Source of the DNA: a virus
Reading direction: 5' to 3' (one strand)
Virus record (IMG/VR): IMGVR_UViG_3300010885_047627
Location: 1 to 25,928 of that record
Length of the DNA: 25,928 bases
Made by a program: the position numbers and the translations under genes
Notes under the pieces: generated by a model
Told to the model about the DNA's origin: nothing
What the model saw: only the letters and a program-made list of their open reading frames with translations
The model's database searches: none
Part shown: positions 14,461-22,170 of the stretch, one piece after another
How the letters are laid out: every line of letters starts with the position of its first letter
Numbering within the stretch: position 1 is the first letter of the stretch

Positions 14461-14899
14461 ACTTAGTATCAACAATGAAATGTCTGTGTTTGATCGCAAG
14501 GATCGAACATTTTACGACAATCTAACTCTTGAAGAACGCAAAAAGTTCAGTAACTTCCTTATGATTCGTTACGGATCTTGTGTACAAGGCAGCAGAGACT
14601 TGCAAGAGTTTTATCTGATAGCCACCAACGAGCGACTCAACAAGCATTTTTTCAACATAAATCGTCATCCCAAACTGCAATGGTTGTGTGCCACCACGGT
14701 GAGTCCAGGTCTAGGTACACAGCGACACAACTGGATTGCGCCACGCAAAAAAGAACCAGGTGCGTCGAGTATTCGTAAACAGTTGGTTGAATGGTATCCA
14801 CATCTAAGAGATGACGAACTGGATCTGATGGCTCAAATCAATACCAAAAAAGACATAGATGCACATCTAAAAGCCCGTGGCCAAGAAACCAAAAAATGA
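14450..14899 (+). CDS. 62: Probable clamp-loader small subunit (gp62-like)
   Basis: The product is 149 aa from GTG 14450; ATG 14480 is an alternative start and neither has a clear ribosome site. The segments FYDNLTLEERKKFSNFLMIRYGS, LQWLCATTVSPG and EWYPHLRDDELDLMAQIN match my recollection of the small clamp-loader subunit in marine T4-like phages. The T4 protein (187 aa) has no ATPase motifs and pairs with gp44 to open the gp45 clamp. gp44 and gp45 are not in the window. Family assignment is from memory of this pattern, so it is moderate. The 3' end overlaps the zinc-finger gene by 4 bp. Confidence 0.5.
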   Translation: MSDKLSINNEMSVFDRKDRTFYDNLTLEERKKFSNFLMIRYGSCVQGSRDLQEFYLIATNERLNKHFFNINRHPKLQWLCATTVSPGLGTQRHNWIAPRKKEPGASSIRKQLVEWYPHLRDDELDLMAQINTKKDIDAHLKARGQETKK

Positions 14900-15570
14900 A
14901 ACACACCTGTCAGTACTGCCGAAAAGATTTTGTCAAAGAAAGCAGTCTTGCGGTTCACAGTTGTGAACCACGACGTCGACGGCAAGAACAAAACGAAGCT
15001 GGTGTACGACTGGGCTTCAACGCCTATCTTAAATTTTATGAACTCACACAAGGATCAGCTCGACTAAAAACATTCGATGACTTTGCTGACTCGCCCTACT
15101 ATCGAGCGTTTGTAAAATTTGGTCGCTACTGTGTGGAGATCCGTGCTATCAATCCGGCACGTTTTATTGAATGGCTGCTGAAACAGAACAAAAAAATTGA
15201 TCACTGGGCCAGGGACAGTGTGTACACAGAATACCTAATCAGTTATCTGCGAGTGGAAAATGTAAATGATGCTTTGGCACGGGCCATGGAGTTTGGCATT
15301 GACTGGAGCGAAAAATCCGGTCACCCGTCGCAGGATTGCCTGCGTTACGGCAACGCCCATGCCATGTGCTATGCCATCACAACAGGACGCATCAGTGCCT
15401 GGACCATATACAACTCGGAATCAGGACAGAAGTTCTTGAGTGAACTCACAGCCGACCAAGTCTCAATGATATGGCCCTACATAGATTCAGACATATGGCA
15501 AAAGAAATTCTCAGACTACGCCGCAGATGCTGAATATGCAAAACTAATATTGAAACAAGCAGGATGGTAG
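14896..15570 (+). CDS. Zinc-finger protein, conserved in T4-like phages, function unknown
   Basis: The 224-aa protein starts with a C2H2/C2HC-like finger: Cys5 and Cys8 (CQYC), then His21 and Cys23 (VHSC), followed by an Arg-rich turn (EPRRRRQ). The remaining about 190 residues are helical, with FVKFGRYCVEIRAINPARFIEWLL and SDIWQKKFSDY, and resemble an uncharacterised protein I recall beside the clamp-loader gene in marine T4-like phages. The finger and basic segment suggest nucleic-acid contact. It starts in an ATGA overlap. Confidence 0.75.
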   Translation: MKHTCQYCRKDFVKESSLAVHSCEPRRRRQEQNEAGVRLGFNAYLKFYELTQGSARLKTFDDFADSPYYRAFVKFGRYCVEIRAINPARFIEWLLKQNKKIDHWARDSVYTEYLISYLRVENVNDALARAMEFGIDWSEKSGHPSQDCLRYGNAHAMCYAITTGRISAWTIYNSESGQKFLSELTADQVSMIWPYIDSDIWQKKFSDYAADAEYAKLILKQAGW

Positions 15571-15571
15571 A

Positions 15572-15931
15572 ATGATCAAATCAATAATGTCCATGGGCAA
15601 GCATATCATGGTGGGTGGTGGCAACAGTGCCAGCAACTACATCAATACCGGCGCTGGCATGATGGGTGTGGGCGACCTACGATTCAACACCAGCACTCAA
15701 CAGATTGAATTCTACAACGGTCAGACCTGGCAAATATTTATTATGGCACAGGCCACTGTGGGGCTCACCAGCACAGCCGAAACAGCCATTGACTGGGCAC
15801 ATAAAAAGATGGAAGAGGAACGAGAAGCACGTGCCATGGCCGAACAGTATCCTGCTGTGGCCGATGCATTAGGTGCTGTTCGTGAAGCCGAACAGCAATT
15901 AAAAACTGTTGTGGCATTGTGTAGAGTATGA
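15572..15931 (+). CDS. Small protein with fibre-like N-terminal motif
   Basis: The 119-aa protein begins with a glycine-rich stretch (VGGGNSASNYIN), then VGDLRFNTSTQQIEFYNGQTW (about residues 33-53). That pattern of one beta-turn unit is common in phage tail-fibre and neck proteins. The C-terminal half is a charged helix (DWAHKKMEEEREARAMAEQ) likely to form a coiled coil. This could be a small structural or chaperone protein, although it lies among replication genes. AGGA at 15561-15564 precedes the ATG. It overlaps the next gene by 4 bp. Confidence 0.7.
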   Translation: MIKSIMSMGKHIMVGGGNSASNYINTGAGMMGVGDLRFNTSTQQIEFYNGQTWQIFIMAQATVGLTSTAETAIDWAHKKMEEEREARAMAEQYPAVADALGAVREAEQQLKTVVALCRV

Positions 15932-16491
15932 GTGCAGACATTGACATCGACGTTCCGGATCGTAGTAAAATACTAGAACTGATCCAGCACACACCTGCCA
16001 AGCAAGTGGTGGACGGTCGACCACGTCGACATAACTCTGGTATCTACATCACGGATATTCCAAGAGATCCTGAGCATGGCTGTGCTGCCATTGATTACGA
16101 AGAAGCTGAACAGTTGGGCTACTTTAAAATTGACCTGTTGAACATGAGTGTGTATCAGTTGATTCGTGATCCTGAACACTATGAAGAGATGTTGGCAACC
16201 GCACCTCCATGGTCAAGACTATGGACTGATCAATCGTGGGCATCGCAGTTGGTACACGTGGGCAACTATGTGGACTTGATGGTGGCTATGAAACCTGACA
16301 CAATACCCAGGATGGCTGCTTTTATTAGCATTATTAGACCGGGCAAAGCACATTTGCAACGAAAGTCTTGGGACCAAGTGTTTGCGTCAGTATGGGACGG
16401 AGATGACTCCAAAGGATTTGTGTTCAAACAGAGTCATGCCATCAGCTATGCAGCCTTGGTAGCCTTACATATGAATTTGACAAATCAATGA
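15928..16491 (+). CDS. Compact DnaE-like (Pol III alpha palm) protein
   Basis: The 187-aa protein shares several blocks, in order, with bacterial DNA polymerase III alpha. ADIDIDV (Asp6 and Asp8) aligns with PDIDIDF, and HNSGIYITD (35-43) with HAGGVVIAP. GYFKIDLLNM (Asp69) aligns with VKFDFLGL, IIRPGK (135-140) with FRPGP, and FKQSHAISYAALVALH (166-181) with FNKSHSAAYALVSYQ. The three polymerase aspartates are thus retained while the PHP, thumb and most finger segments are absent. Full DnaE is about 1,160 aa. Similar short proteins exist in marine T4-like phages. Activity is unknown. Both ends overlap neighbours by 4 bp. Confidence 0.65.
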   Translation: MSADIDIDVPDRSKILELIQHTPAKQVVDGRPRRHNSGIYITDIPRDPEHGCAAIDYEEAEQLGYFKIDLLNMSVYQLIRDPEHYEEMLATAPPWSRLWTDQSWASQLVHVGNYVDLMVAMKPDTIPRMAAFISIIRPGKAHLQRKSWDQVFASVWDGDDSKGFVFKQSHAISYAALVALHMNLTNQ

Positions 16492-17429
16492 TCGATTATC
16501 CTAACAATTATCCTAACATGGTAATAGTCTGTTACCCTTCCTATGCTGGAGCAAAATTTTTGATCAACTGCTTGGGGCTTGGTCCCGAATCAGTATTTCA
16601 ACATCAACAGTTGGCTCAACAACAAATTGACGGCCAATTTGACTACAGTGACAAAATTCGATATTTGCACAATCAATTGGACATAACTGAACAAACTCAA
16701 GTATGGAACGATTTAGGGCTAGGTAGTCCACAACTGTTGGGCATAAACACTGAGGATTTTGTCACCCAGTATCACGAAATTTTAGCATATCAAATAACGC
16801 CGGTGGTGAATGAAATCATCCGCAACAATCTAAACATGTTTATGATTACACATTCCACTGTGTGGCTCGACGCTTATTTGAAATTTTGGCCCAGGGCCAG
16901 GGTTATCTTTTTTTCCAATTATAAATCTTTTAGAAATTCTCGCCAACAAGCATCGACTGTGCCCCAGCAGCTACAGTCCGATGGTGGGTATCGTTCTCGC
17001 GCAGGCGAATGGGTATTTTTACCAAAAATTTTGCCGATATTGACAGATTATTGGAACACTGTGCGAGGCCCGGACTGGCCCACAGAACCGCCTACTAATT
17101 TTCAAGAGTTTGAAATGTTACCAGAATTTGTACAGCACGAGCTTAGACATCAGTTTAAAAATTACATTGTGCAATTCTTTAACTATCAGGATCTGCAGGA
17201 TCAACTGTTTGATCAGGACGCAGCTCGTTATCAAGAGATCTTGGGTGCCAACAGTTATGTTTGGGATGTGCAACAGAGCTACCAAACCGGCGCTGCAGGG
17301 TTTTTAAACGAATTTGAAAAGTGCAGACAGTGGCTGGGAGTTTCAGCAACCAACAATCAAGATCTTGTTGCGTATTTTGAACGATGGTTACGTGTTATAT
17401 CAAACAACTCTACGCACCAGAGTAATTGA
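16488..17429 (+). CDS. Sulfotransferase-like P-loop protein
   Basis: The 313-aa protein has an N-terminal strand-loop MVIVCYPSYAGAKFLINCLGL (residues 11-31) in the position of a PAPS-binding loop. A later ARVIFFSNYKSFRNSRQ (about 138-154) resembles the 3'-phosphate-binding segment. The C-terminus holds WDVQQSYQ and a helical end. The match to sulfotransferases is weaker than for the 1332 product. It overlaps the DnaE-like gene by 4 bp, and its last 30 bp are antisense to the reverse-strand gene. Confidence 0.45.
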   Translation: MIDYPNNYPNMVIVCYPSYAGAKFLINCLGLGPESVFQHQQLAQQQIDGQFDYSDKIRYLHNQLDITEQTQVWNDLGLGSPQLLGINTEDFVTQYHEILAYQITPVVNEIIRNNLNMFMITHSTVWLDAYLKFWPRARVIFFSNYKSFRNSRQQASTVPQQLQSDGGYRSRAGEWVFLPKILPILTDYWNTVRGPDWPTEPPTNFQEFEMLPEFVQHELRHQFKNYIVQFFNYQDLQDQLFDQDAARYQEILGANSYVWDVQQSYQTGAAGFLNEFEKCRQWLGVSATNNQDLVAYFERWLRVISNNSTHQSN

Positions 17430-17777
17430 TTTTCTTTTGCTTTTTTTGCGACTCATTTCCAACAAACTGCACACCGGTCCGTGCAACACAGTCAAATCTT
17501 TGTTGGTAAAAGTTCGCAGATACGGTCTAAAAGGCTCCCAGTCACTTTTGAGAAATATGTTGATGGGCACACTGCGATTGCTTTCCCACCACCAGGTATT
17601 GGCCAGCTCTAAAAATTTACGTTTGGCACTGGTGTCCTGTATGGCACCAAAGTCGTAGATGGTAGTAATGGCGTCATCCTGATTTTGAATAATACCCACG
17701 TACTCGGTGTCGGCATACACGCATAAAGATATGAATGGATATTTTTCCGACAGTTTATCAAAGAAATCGTTTGTCAT
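17400..17777 (-). CDS. Reverse-strand conserved phage protein, function unknown
   Basis: This is the only convincing minus-strand gene: 125 aa from ATG 17777. A GTG at 17810 would add 11 residues, but neither start has a ribosome site. The sequence has regular amphipathic structure (YVGIIQNQDDAITTIYDFGAI, then TWWWESNRSVPINIFL) and a basic tail (SRKKSKRKS). I recall similar proteins in marine T4-like phages, so it is unlikely to be a shadow. On the minus strand GGTAAATA (17795 down to 17788) is a possible late promoter 10 nt before the ATG. It converges with the 16488 gene. Confidence 0.7.
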   Translation of the reverse strand: MTNDFFDKLSEKYPFISLCVYADTEYVGIIQNQDDAITTIYDFGAIQDTSAKRKFLELANTWWWESNRSVPINIFLKSDWEPFRPYLRTFTNKDLTVLHGPVCSLLEMSRKKSKRKSITLVRRVV

Positions 17778-17823
17778 AATGTGACAATATTTACCATACC
17801 GTTTGACCACTGGAATCAGAACT

Positions 17824-17831
17824 GCTAAATA
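17824..17831 (+). promoter_or_regulatory. Putative T4-type late promoter
   Basis: GCTAAATA lies only 6 nt before the ATG at 17838. If it follows T4 spacing the transcript starts at or next to that ATG, favouring the leaderless start or the internal ATG at 17889. Confidence 0.55.
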
Positions 17832-17837
17832 CTCTGT

Positions 17838-18983
17838 ATGTACTCTACCCAGGCCTATATCTATCAGCAGATCACACGAGTGTTACTAATGGACACAGGT
17901 GCGGGCGAAACTTTTATCTATAGGTATAATCCTGTGTACGCAAAAATCTTAACCATAAACAAAGGCGTTGACAATGTGTTGTTGTTTGAGTTTATCAACC
18001 AACAAGAAAAACCGGTCAACATCACTGGCAGCACATTCCTGTTTCGTGTGATCAACACTGCTGGCACAGAAATACTGGTAGAAAAACCCTTGGTCACGTT
18101 GAATGGTGCCACCGGCCGCGCCAAAGTCACCTTGACCAGTGCAGATCTGTTGGAGGTGTTGGCACAGCCGGCCAACTACAGCATACAACGTGCCAGTGGT
18201 GACCTGATCGAAGCAGTGTTTACCAATGCACAGAGTGGAGCTCGTGCTCCTTGCACAGTGGTAGACTCGGTGTTGCCACGCTATGTGCCCAGTGCACCAC
18301 TCACTATCCCCACAATCAAACTAGCAGCTCAAGCATCTTTTGATGGAGCTGCCTGGAGTGACTATCCGGCCAATCCCTACTGGGCCGGCAATCCCAATGG
18401 TGGCAACTACTGGAACAGCTTCATCAATACCGAATACTACAGCAGTCACTTTGAACCAGTCAACTCCATAACCACTGTGCAGATGTTTTTGGATGGCTAC
18501 ACTGGCACTATCAAGGCCCAGGCCGCACAAAACTATCAGAGCTTGTTTTACAATGTGACTGAGAGCACTACCTTTTATAATTATACTGGCACAATAATAC
18601 AGAACATCATTGGTTGGTATCCGTTGCTGAGAATGTGTTTCAACAACAGCATATTTGCCGTGCCTGATCAGCCCAGCTCGCCGGCCCTGGCCTACGCCAC
18701 TACAGAAAATGGTGTGGTCACTAGCATCACAGTGACCAACGGTGGGTCTGGTTACCTGGCACCGCCCAAAATCAGCATCATCGGTGACGGTTCTGGCGCC
18801 ACTGCTGAAGCTACCATAAGCCAAGGAGTGGTCACTGGCATCACAGTGACCAATGGTGGGTCGGGCTATTGGTACTTGCCCAATGCTGGTATGGGTGCTG
18901 GACTCTATCCCAACAGTCCGCAACAGACCGGCGCCGCAGTAATAATCAGCACCGGTTATGTGCTGGATCTACTGTACAGATAA
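17838..18983 (+). CDS. Late fibre/baseplate-like structural protein
   Basis: The product is 381 aa from ATG 17838; ATG 17889 would remove 17 residues. Residues about 30-110 (YAKILTINKGVDNVLLFEFINQQEKPVNITGSTF, shown here in two parts: INKGVDNVLLFEF and NQQEKPVNITG) resemble the N-terminal beta domain of baseplate/receptor-binding proteins. The middle is rich in Asn, Tyr and Gly. Two repeats of VTxITVTNGGSGY, 38 residues apart, lie near the C-terminus; such repeats are typical of phage fibre stalks. It is probably a virion adhesin or connector. Late promoter, length and composition agree, but the exact virion position is unknown. Confidence 0.65.
   Translation: MYSTQAYIYQQITRVLLMDTGAGETFIYRYNPVYAKILTINKGVDNVLLFEFINQQEKPVNITGSTFLFRVINTAGTEILVEKPLVTLNGATGRAKVTLTSADLLEVLAQPANYSIQRASGDLIEAVFTNAQSGARAPCTVVDSVLPRYVPSAPLTIPTIKLAAQASFDGAAWSDYPANPYWAGNPNGGNYWNSFINTEYYSSHFEPVNSITTVQMFLDGYTGTIKAQAAQNYQSLFYNVTESTTFYNYTGTIIQNIIGWYPLLRMCFNNSIFAVPDQPSSPALAYATTENGVVTSITVTNGGSGYLAPPKISIIGDGSGATAEATISQGVVTGITVTNGGSGYWYLPNAGMGAGLYPNSPQQTGAAVIISTGYVLDLLYR
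18714..18868 (+). repeat. Two 41-bp direct repeats in the fibre-like gene
   Basis: 18714-18754 and 18828-18868 are nearly identical and 114 bp (38 codons) apart. They encode the duplicated VTxITVTNGGSGY unit. A 73-bp segment lies between. Confidence 0.8.
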
Positions 18984-18993
18984 TCCAAACTAC

Positions 18994-19022
18994 TTGTGAT
19001 CCATTGAGGTCTATGTTATAAT
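18994..19022 (+). promoter_or_regulatory. Extended -10 promoter for primase (leaderless)
   Basis: TTGTGA (18994-18999), 17 bp, TGT-TATAAT (-10 at 19017-19022). The predicted +1, 19029, is the A of the primase ATG. Confidence 0.75.
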
Positions 19023-19028
19023 TGTCAC

Positions 19029-20015
19029 ATGCTTGATGTGCTTGCTTATCTACCTGCAAAAAAGAAACAGACACCTTCGGGTTGGTTGAGTTTTAATGCA
19101 GTGTGTTGTCAGCACAACGGCAGCACCAGAGACACACGTGGACGTGGCGGGCTCAAAGCCACTGCTTTGGGCTGGAGTTATCACTGCTTCAACTGTAGTT
19201 ACACTGCCAGTTTTATTCTAGGCCGTGCTGTAAGTTTCAAAGCACGCCGACTGCTGACTTGGTTGGGTGTGCCCGAAACAGAAATAGAGATGCTGAATCT
19301 GGAAAGCCTGCGGCATCGTAGCATACACGGCATCTTGGAAGATCGACAACAGATGTGGAACACATTGAGTGGTGTGTCATTTGAAGAAAAGGACTTGCCG
19401 CCATACGCTGAGTTGTTGACTGCCGAACATGGCCCGTATTGGGAATATGTGCGTGGCAGACATGTGCCTGCTGACTTTCCTGCCATGGTACAGATAGAGA
19501 ATGACGGCATTCATTGGATCAGACCACATGTGGTTATTCCATTCACCTACGACAACAAAATTGTGGGATATACCTGCAGATTCTTAGACAACCGTCAACC
19601 CAAGTTCATCAGCGACAGCCAGCCGGGCTATGTGTTTGGTATTGACCTACAAATGCCAAATTGGCAACATGTGATTGTGACCGAAGGTATATTTGATGCA
19701 CTCAGCATCGGCGGCCTAGCAGTGATGCACAACACCATAAGTGATGCACAGGCCAGACTCATACGCAGTCTAGGTCGAGAAGTCACTGTGGTGCCAGATC
19801 AGGACCTGGCCGGAATTGAATTGATTGACCGAGCAGTGGAACTGGGATGGGCAGTGAGCATACCTGAGTGGCCTGCGGGCTGTAAAGATGTCAACGATGC
19901 GGTGATAAAGTTGGGACGATTAGGCGCCTTGCTAACTATAATGCAATCAAGAGAGACCAGCCGAATCAAAATAGAACTAAGGAAGAAAGCACTTGCTAAA
20001 AGAATACGGACTTGA
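19029..20015 (+). CDS. 61: gp61-type DNA primase
   Basis: The 328-aa protein (T4 gp61 is 342 aa) has an N-terminal zinc region: Cys26/Cys27 with His29, then CFNC (Cys53, Cys56). The central Toprim core has VTEGIFDAL (Glu218) and VVPDQD (Asp256, Asp258), the metal-binding acidic residues. It makes RNA primers for lagging-strand synthesis and works with the gp41 helicase encoded next, overlapping by 23 bp. The message appears leaderless. The extra C-terminal basic segment (RIKIELRKKALAKRIRT) may contact helicase or DNA, which is inference. Confidence 0.87.
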   Translation: MLDVLAYLPAKKKQTPSGWLSFNAVCCQHNGSTRDTRGRGGLKATALGWSYHCFNCSYTASFILGRAVSFKARRLLTWLGVPETEIEMLNLESLRHRSIHGILEDRQQMWNTLSGVSFEEKDLPPYAELLTAEHGPYWEYVRGRHVPADFPAMVQIENDGIHWIRPHVVIPFTYDNKIVGYTCRFLDNRQPKFISDSQPGYVFGIDLQMPNWQHVIVTEGIFDALSIGGLAVMHNTISDAQARLIRSLGREVTVVPDQDLAGIELIDRAVELGWAVSIPEWPAGCKDVNDAVIKLGRLGALLTIMQSRETSRIKIELRKKALAKRIRT

Positions 20016-21390
20016 CGTTCAACGATTATTTTTAGAAATGATGTTGGAAGACGCACAGAGCTATGTGCGTGTGCAGAACATCTACAACCCGCAGAACTTT
20101 GACAAGAGTTTGAGACCTGCGGCCGAGTTTATCAAAGAACATTCAGACCAACACAAGACCTTGCCTGAACGCACACAGATCGCTGCCACCACAGGTATCC
20201 GACTACAAGCAGTACCTGATCTAAACGAAGGTCACTTTGATTGGTTCATGACCGAGTTTGAACAGTTTACCAAACGTCAAGAACTAGAACGTGCTATTTT
20301 AAAAGCCGCAGACATGCTGGAAAAGGGCGACTTTGAACCAGTGGAAAAGCTGATCAAAGATGCAGTACAGATTAGTTTGACCAAGGACATGGGCACAGAC
20401 TACTTTGCTGATCCCAAGGGTCGTATTGAACGGTATTTCAACTCAGGTGGACAAGTTTCAACAGGCTGGTCACAACTGGACAGATTGCTGTATGGTGGAT
20501 TCAGTCGTGGCGAACTCAACATCTTTGCCGGAGGATCTGGTTCAGGCAAATCATTGGTCATGATGAACATTGCGCTGAACTGGTTGCAACAAGGACTCAG
20601 TGGCGTGTACATTACCCTGGAACTGAGTGAAGAACTCACCAGTTTGCGAACCGATGCCATGCTGACCAACATGAGCACCAAGGACATTCGCAAGGACATT
20701 GACACCACAGAACTCAAAGTCAAACTGGTGGCCAAGAAGTCGGGCAACTATCAGGTCAAAGGCTTGCCAGCACAAAGCAACATCAACGACATACGTGCGT
20801 ATTTGAAAGAGTATCAAATTCAAACAGGCCGGCGTGTGGACTTTGTGATGATTGACTACTTGGACTTGCTGATGCCTGTGAGTGCCAAAGTCAGCCCCAA
20901 TGACCTGTTTGTCAAAGACAAGTATGTGAGTGAAGAACTGCGCAACTTGGCCAAAGAACTTGGTTTCTTGATGGTAACTGCGTCACAGTTGAATCGATCA
21001 GCTGTGGAAGAAGTTGAATTTGATCACAGCCATATTTCAGGTGGTATATCTAAAATTAATACAGCAGACAACGTGTTTGGTATCTTTACTAGCCGTGCCA
21101 TGAAAGAGCGTGGCAAGTATCAGATACAGTGTATGAAGAGTCGAAGCTCGACCGGCGTTGGTCAAAAAATCGATTTGGAGTACAACATTGAAACAATGCG
21201 CATTACTGACGAAGGTGGAGAAGAAGGAGACCAGTATTCAAAGAAACCTTCAACGTCAATCATGGATTCAATCAAAGCCCGTAGCCAAATTGCTCCAACT
21301 CGTAGTGAGCCCGCGGACACAGGCAAAATCACAGCCGATGTACAAAGTGCCAAACTCAAACAACTGCTGGGACAAATCAAACAGTCATGA
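19993..21390 (+). CDS. 41: gp41-type replicative DNA helicase (DnaB-like)
   Basis: The 465-aa protein (T4 gp41 is 475 aa) has Walker A GGSGSGKS (residues 180-187) and Walker B VDFVMIDYLDLL. SQLNRS and the CMKSRSSTG segment near the C-terminus fit hexameric DnaB-type helicases. It unwinds the fork 5' to 3' and activates primase. TTG 19993 is preferred because GGAAG (19981-19985) lies 7 nt upstream and the first in-frame ATG (20038) has none. The start lies inside the primase gene. The 3' end overlaps the SGNH gene by 4 bp. Confidence 0.92.
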   Translation: MLKEYGLDVQRLFLEMMLEDAQSYVRVQNIYNPQNFDKSLRPAAEFIKEHSDQHKTLPERTQIAATTGIRLQAVPDLNEGHFDWFMTEFEQFTKRQELERAILKAADMLEKGDFEPVEKLIKDAVQISLTKDMGTDYFADPKGRIERYFNSGGQVSTGWSQLDRLLYGGFSRGELNIFAGGSGSGKSLVMMNIALNWLQQGLSGVYITLELSEELTSLRTDAMLTNMSTKDIRKDIDTTELKVKLVAKKSGNYQVKGLPAQSNINDIRAYLKEYQIQTGRRVDFVMIDYLDLLMPVSAKVSPNDLFVKDKYVSEELRNLAKELGFLMVTASQLNRSAVEEVEFDHSHISGGISKINTADNVFGIFTSRAMKERGKYQIQCMKSRSSTGVGQKIDLEYNIETMRITDEGGEEGDQYSKKPSTSIMDSIKARSQIAPTRSEPADTGKITADVQSAKLKQLLGQIKQS

Positions 21391-22145
21391 AAATATTGAC
21401 CTTGGGCGACAGCTGGACCTACGGCGCCAACGAGTACGGTCTAGATCCAGCACAGGTGTCGTGGCCGGCGCAGATGCGCAGTCGCTACGGAGTTGAAGTT
21501 GTAAATCTAGCTCATGGCGGATGCTCGATTCAACGTGCCATGCGCATCGGCATTGAGGAACTGTGTCGTGATGCCTCGTACGATCAGGTGATATTGCCGC
21601 TGGGTCCTGCTGCAAGAACAGAAGTTTTAAAAGTTGGAAAATGGCACCAAGTTTGGCCAAACTCGAAGTTACAGGATCCGTTGAATCAGTGGTTTACAAC
21701 GGCCTGGCATCCGTGGAATGATGTGCAACAGTTGATCATGAATTGTTTTTATTTCATGCACAGTGTACATGCCATGGGAATTCCTTTGTATATAACATCG
21801 TTGAGTGTGTATCTGAGCCAGTACACCAAAGAAATCAGCTGGATAACAGATTACCAAAGTGACAATGATTTTAACAGTTTGGGCATTCCACTTGACGAGT
21901 TTGATATTGGCATAAAAGATCTAGACAGAAAACTGAAATGTCTCAAGGCCATACATGATAAAAATTTGGTGTTGCAACCAGACTATTTTACCGATGCGAT
22001 CAAAACATATTATACCCTACCAGAAACAAATAAAAAATACAATTACAGACCCAATTTGTTGGAACATCCTAACGAAAACGGCTATACTGCACTGGCCGAC
22101 TATTTTGCAAACAAAATTGGATTAACAACGGCTCAAAATCGCTAA
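21387..22145 (+). CDS. SGNH/GDSL-type hydrolase-like protein
   Basis: The 252-aa protein has block I ILTLGDSWTYG (nucleophile Ser9), block II VNLAHGGCSIQR, and a block V-like LEHPNENGYTALADYFANKI that supplies a plausible catalytic His. The block III Asn is unclear (LPLGPAARTE). It shares the design of the 13039 gene but is longer. It would hydrolyse or transfer acyl esters. It starts in an ATGA overlap with the helicase gene and ends at the late promoter, whose TAA is part of GCTAAATA. Confidence 0.72.
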   Translation: MKILTLGDSWTYGANEYGLDPAQVSWPAQMRSRYGVEVVNLAHGGCSIQRAMRIGIEELCRDASYDQVILPLGPAARTEVLKVGKWHQVWPNSKLQDPLNQWFTTAWHPWNDVQQLIMNCFYFMHSVHAMGIPLYITSLSVYLSQYTKEISWITDYQSDNDFNSLGIPLDEFDIGIKDLDRKLKCLKAIHDKNLVLQPDYFTDAIKTYYTLPETNKKYNYRPNLLEHPNENGYTALADYFANKIGLTTAQNR

Positions 22146-22148
22146 ATA
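22141..22148 (+). promoter_or_regulatory. Putative T4-type late promoter
   Basis: GCTAAATA overlaps the stop codon (22143-22145) of the SGNH gene and precedes the late operon 22171-25311. AAGGTG at 22154-22159 lies before the ATG 22171. Confidence 0.55.
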
Positions 22149-22170
22149 ATAAAAAGGTGCTGGGTCTAAA

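Noticed and set aside
17314-17658. Forward open frame opposite the reverse-strand gene
   Set aside because: The minus-strand frame has protein-like composition and remembered relatives; the forward frame overlaps the end of the 16488 gene and lacks start signals.
18716-18850. GGTCACT/AGTGACC inverted repeats as regulatory hairpins
   Set aside because: They lie inside both coding repeats and are explained by the ValThr...ValThr codons.
18321-18923. 200-codon open frame on the minus strand inside the fibre-like gene
   Set aside because: It is opposite the Gly/Thr/Asn-rich repeats and mirrors their periodicity; no ribosome site or independent promoter is seen.
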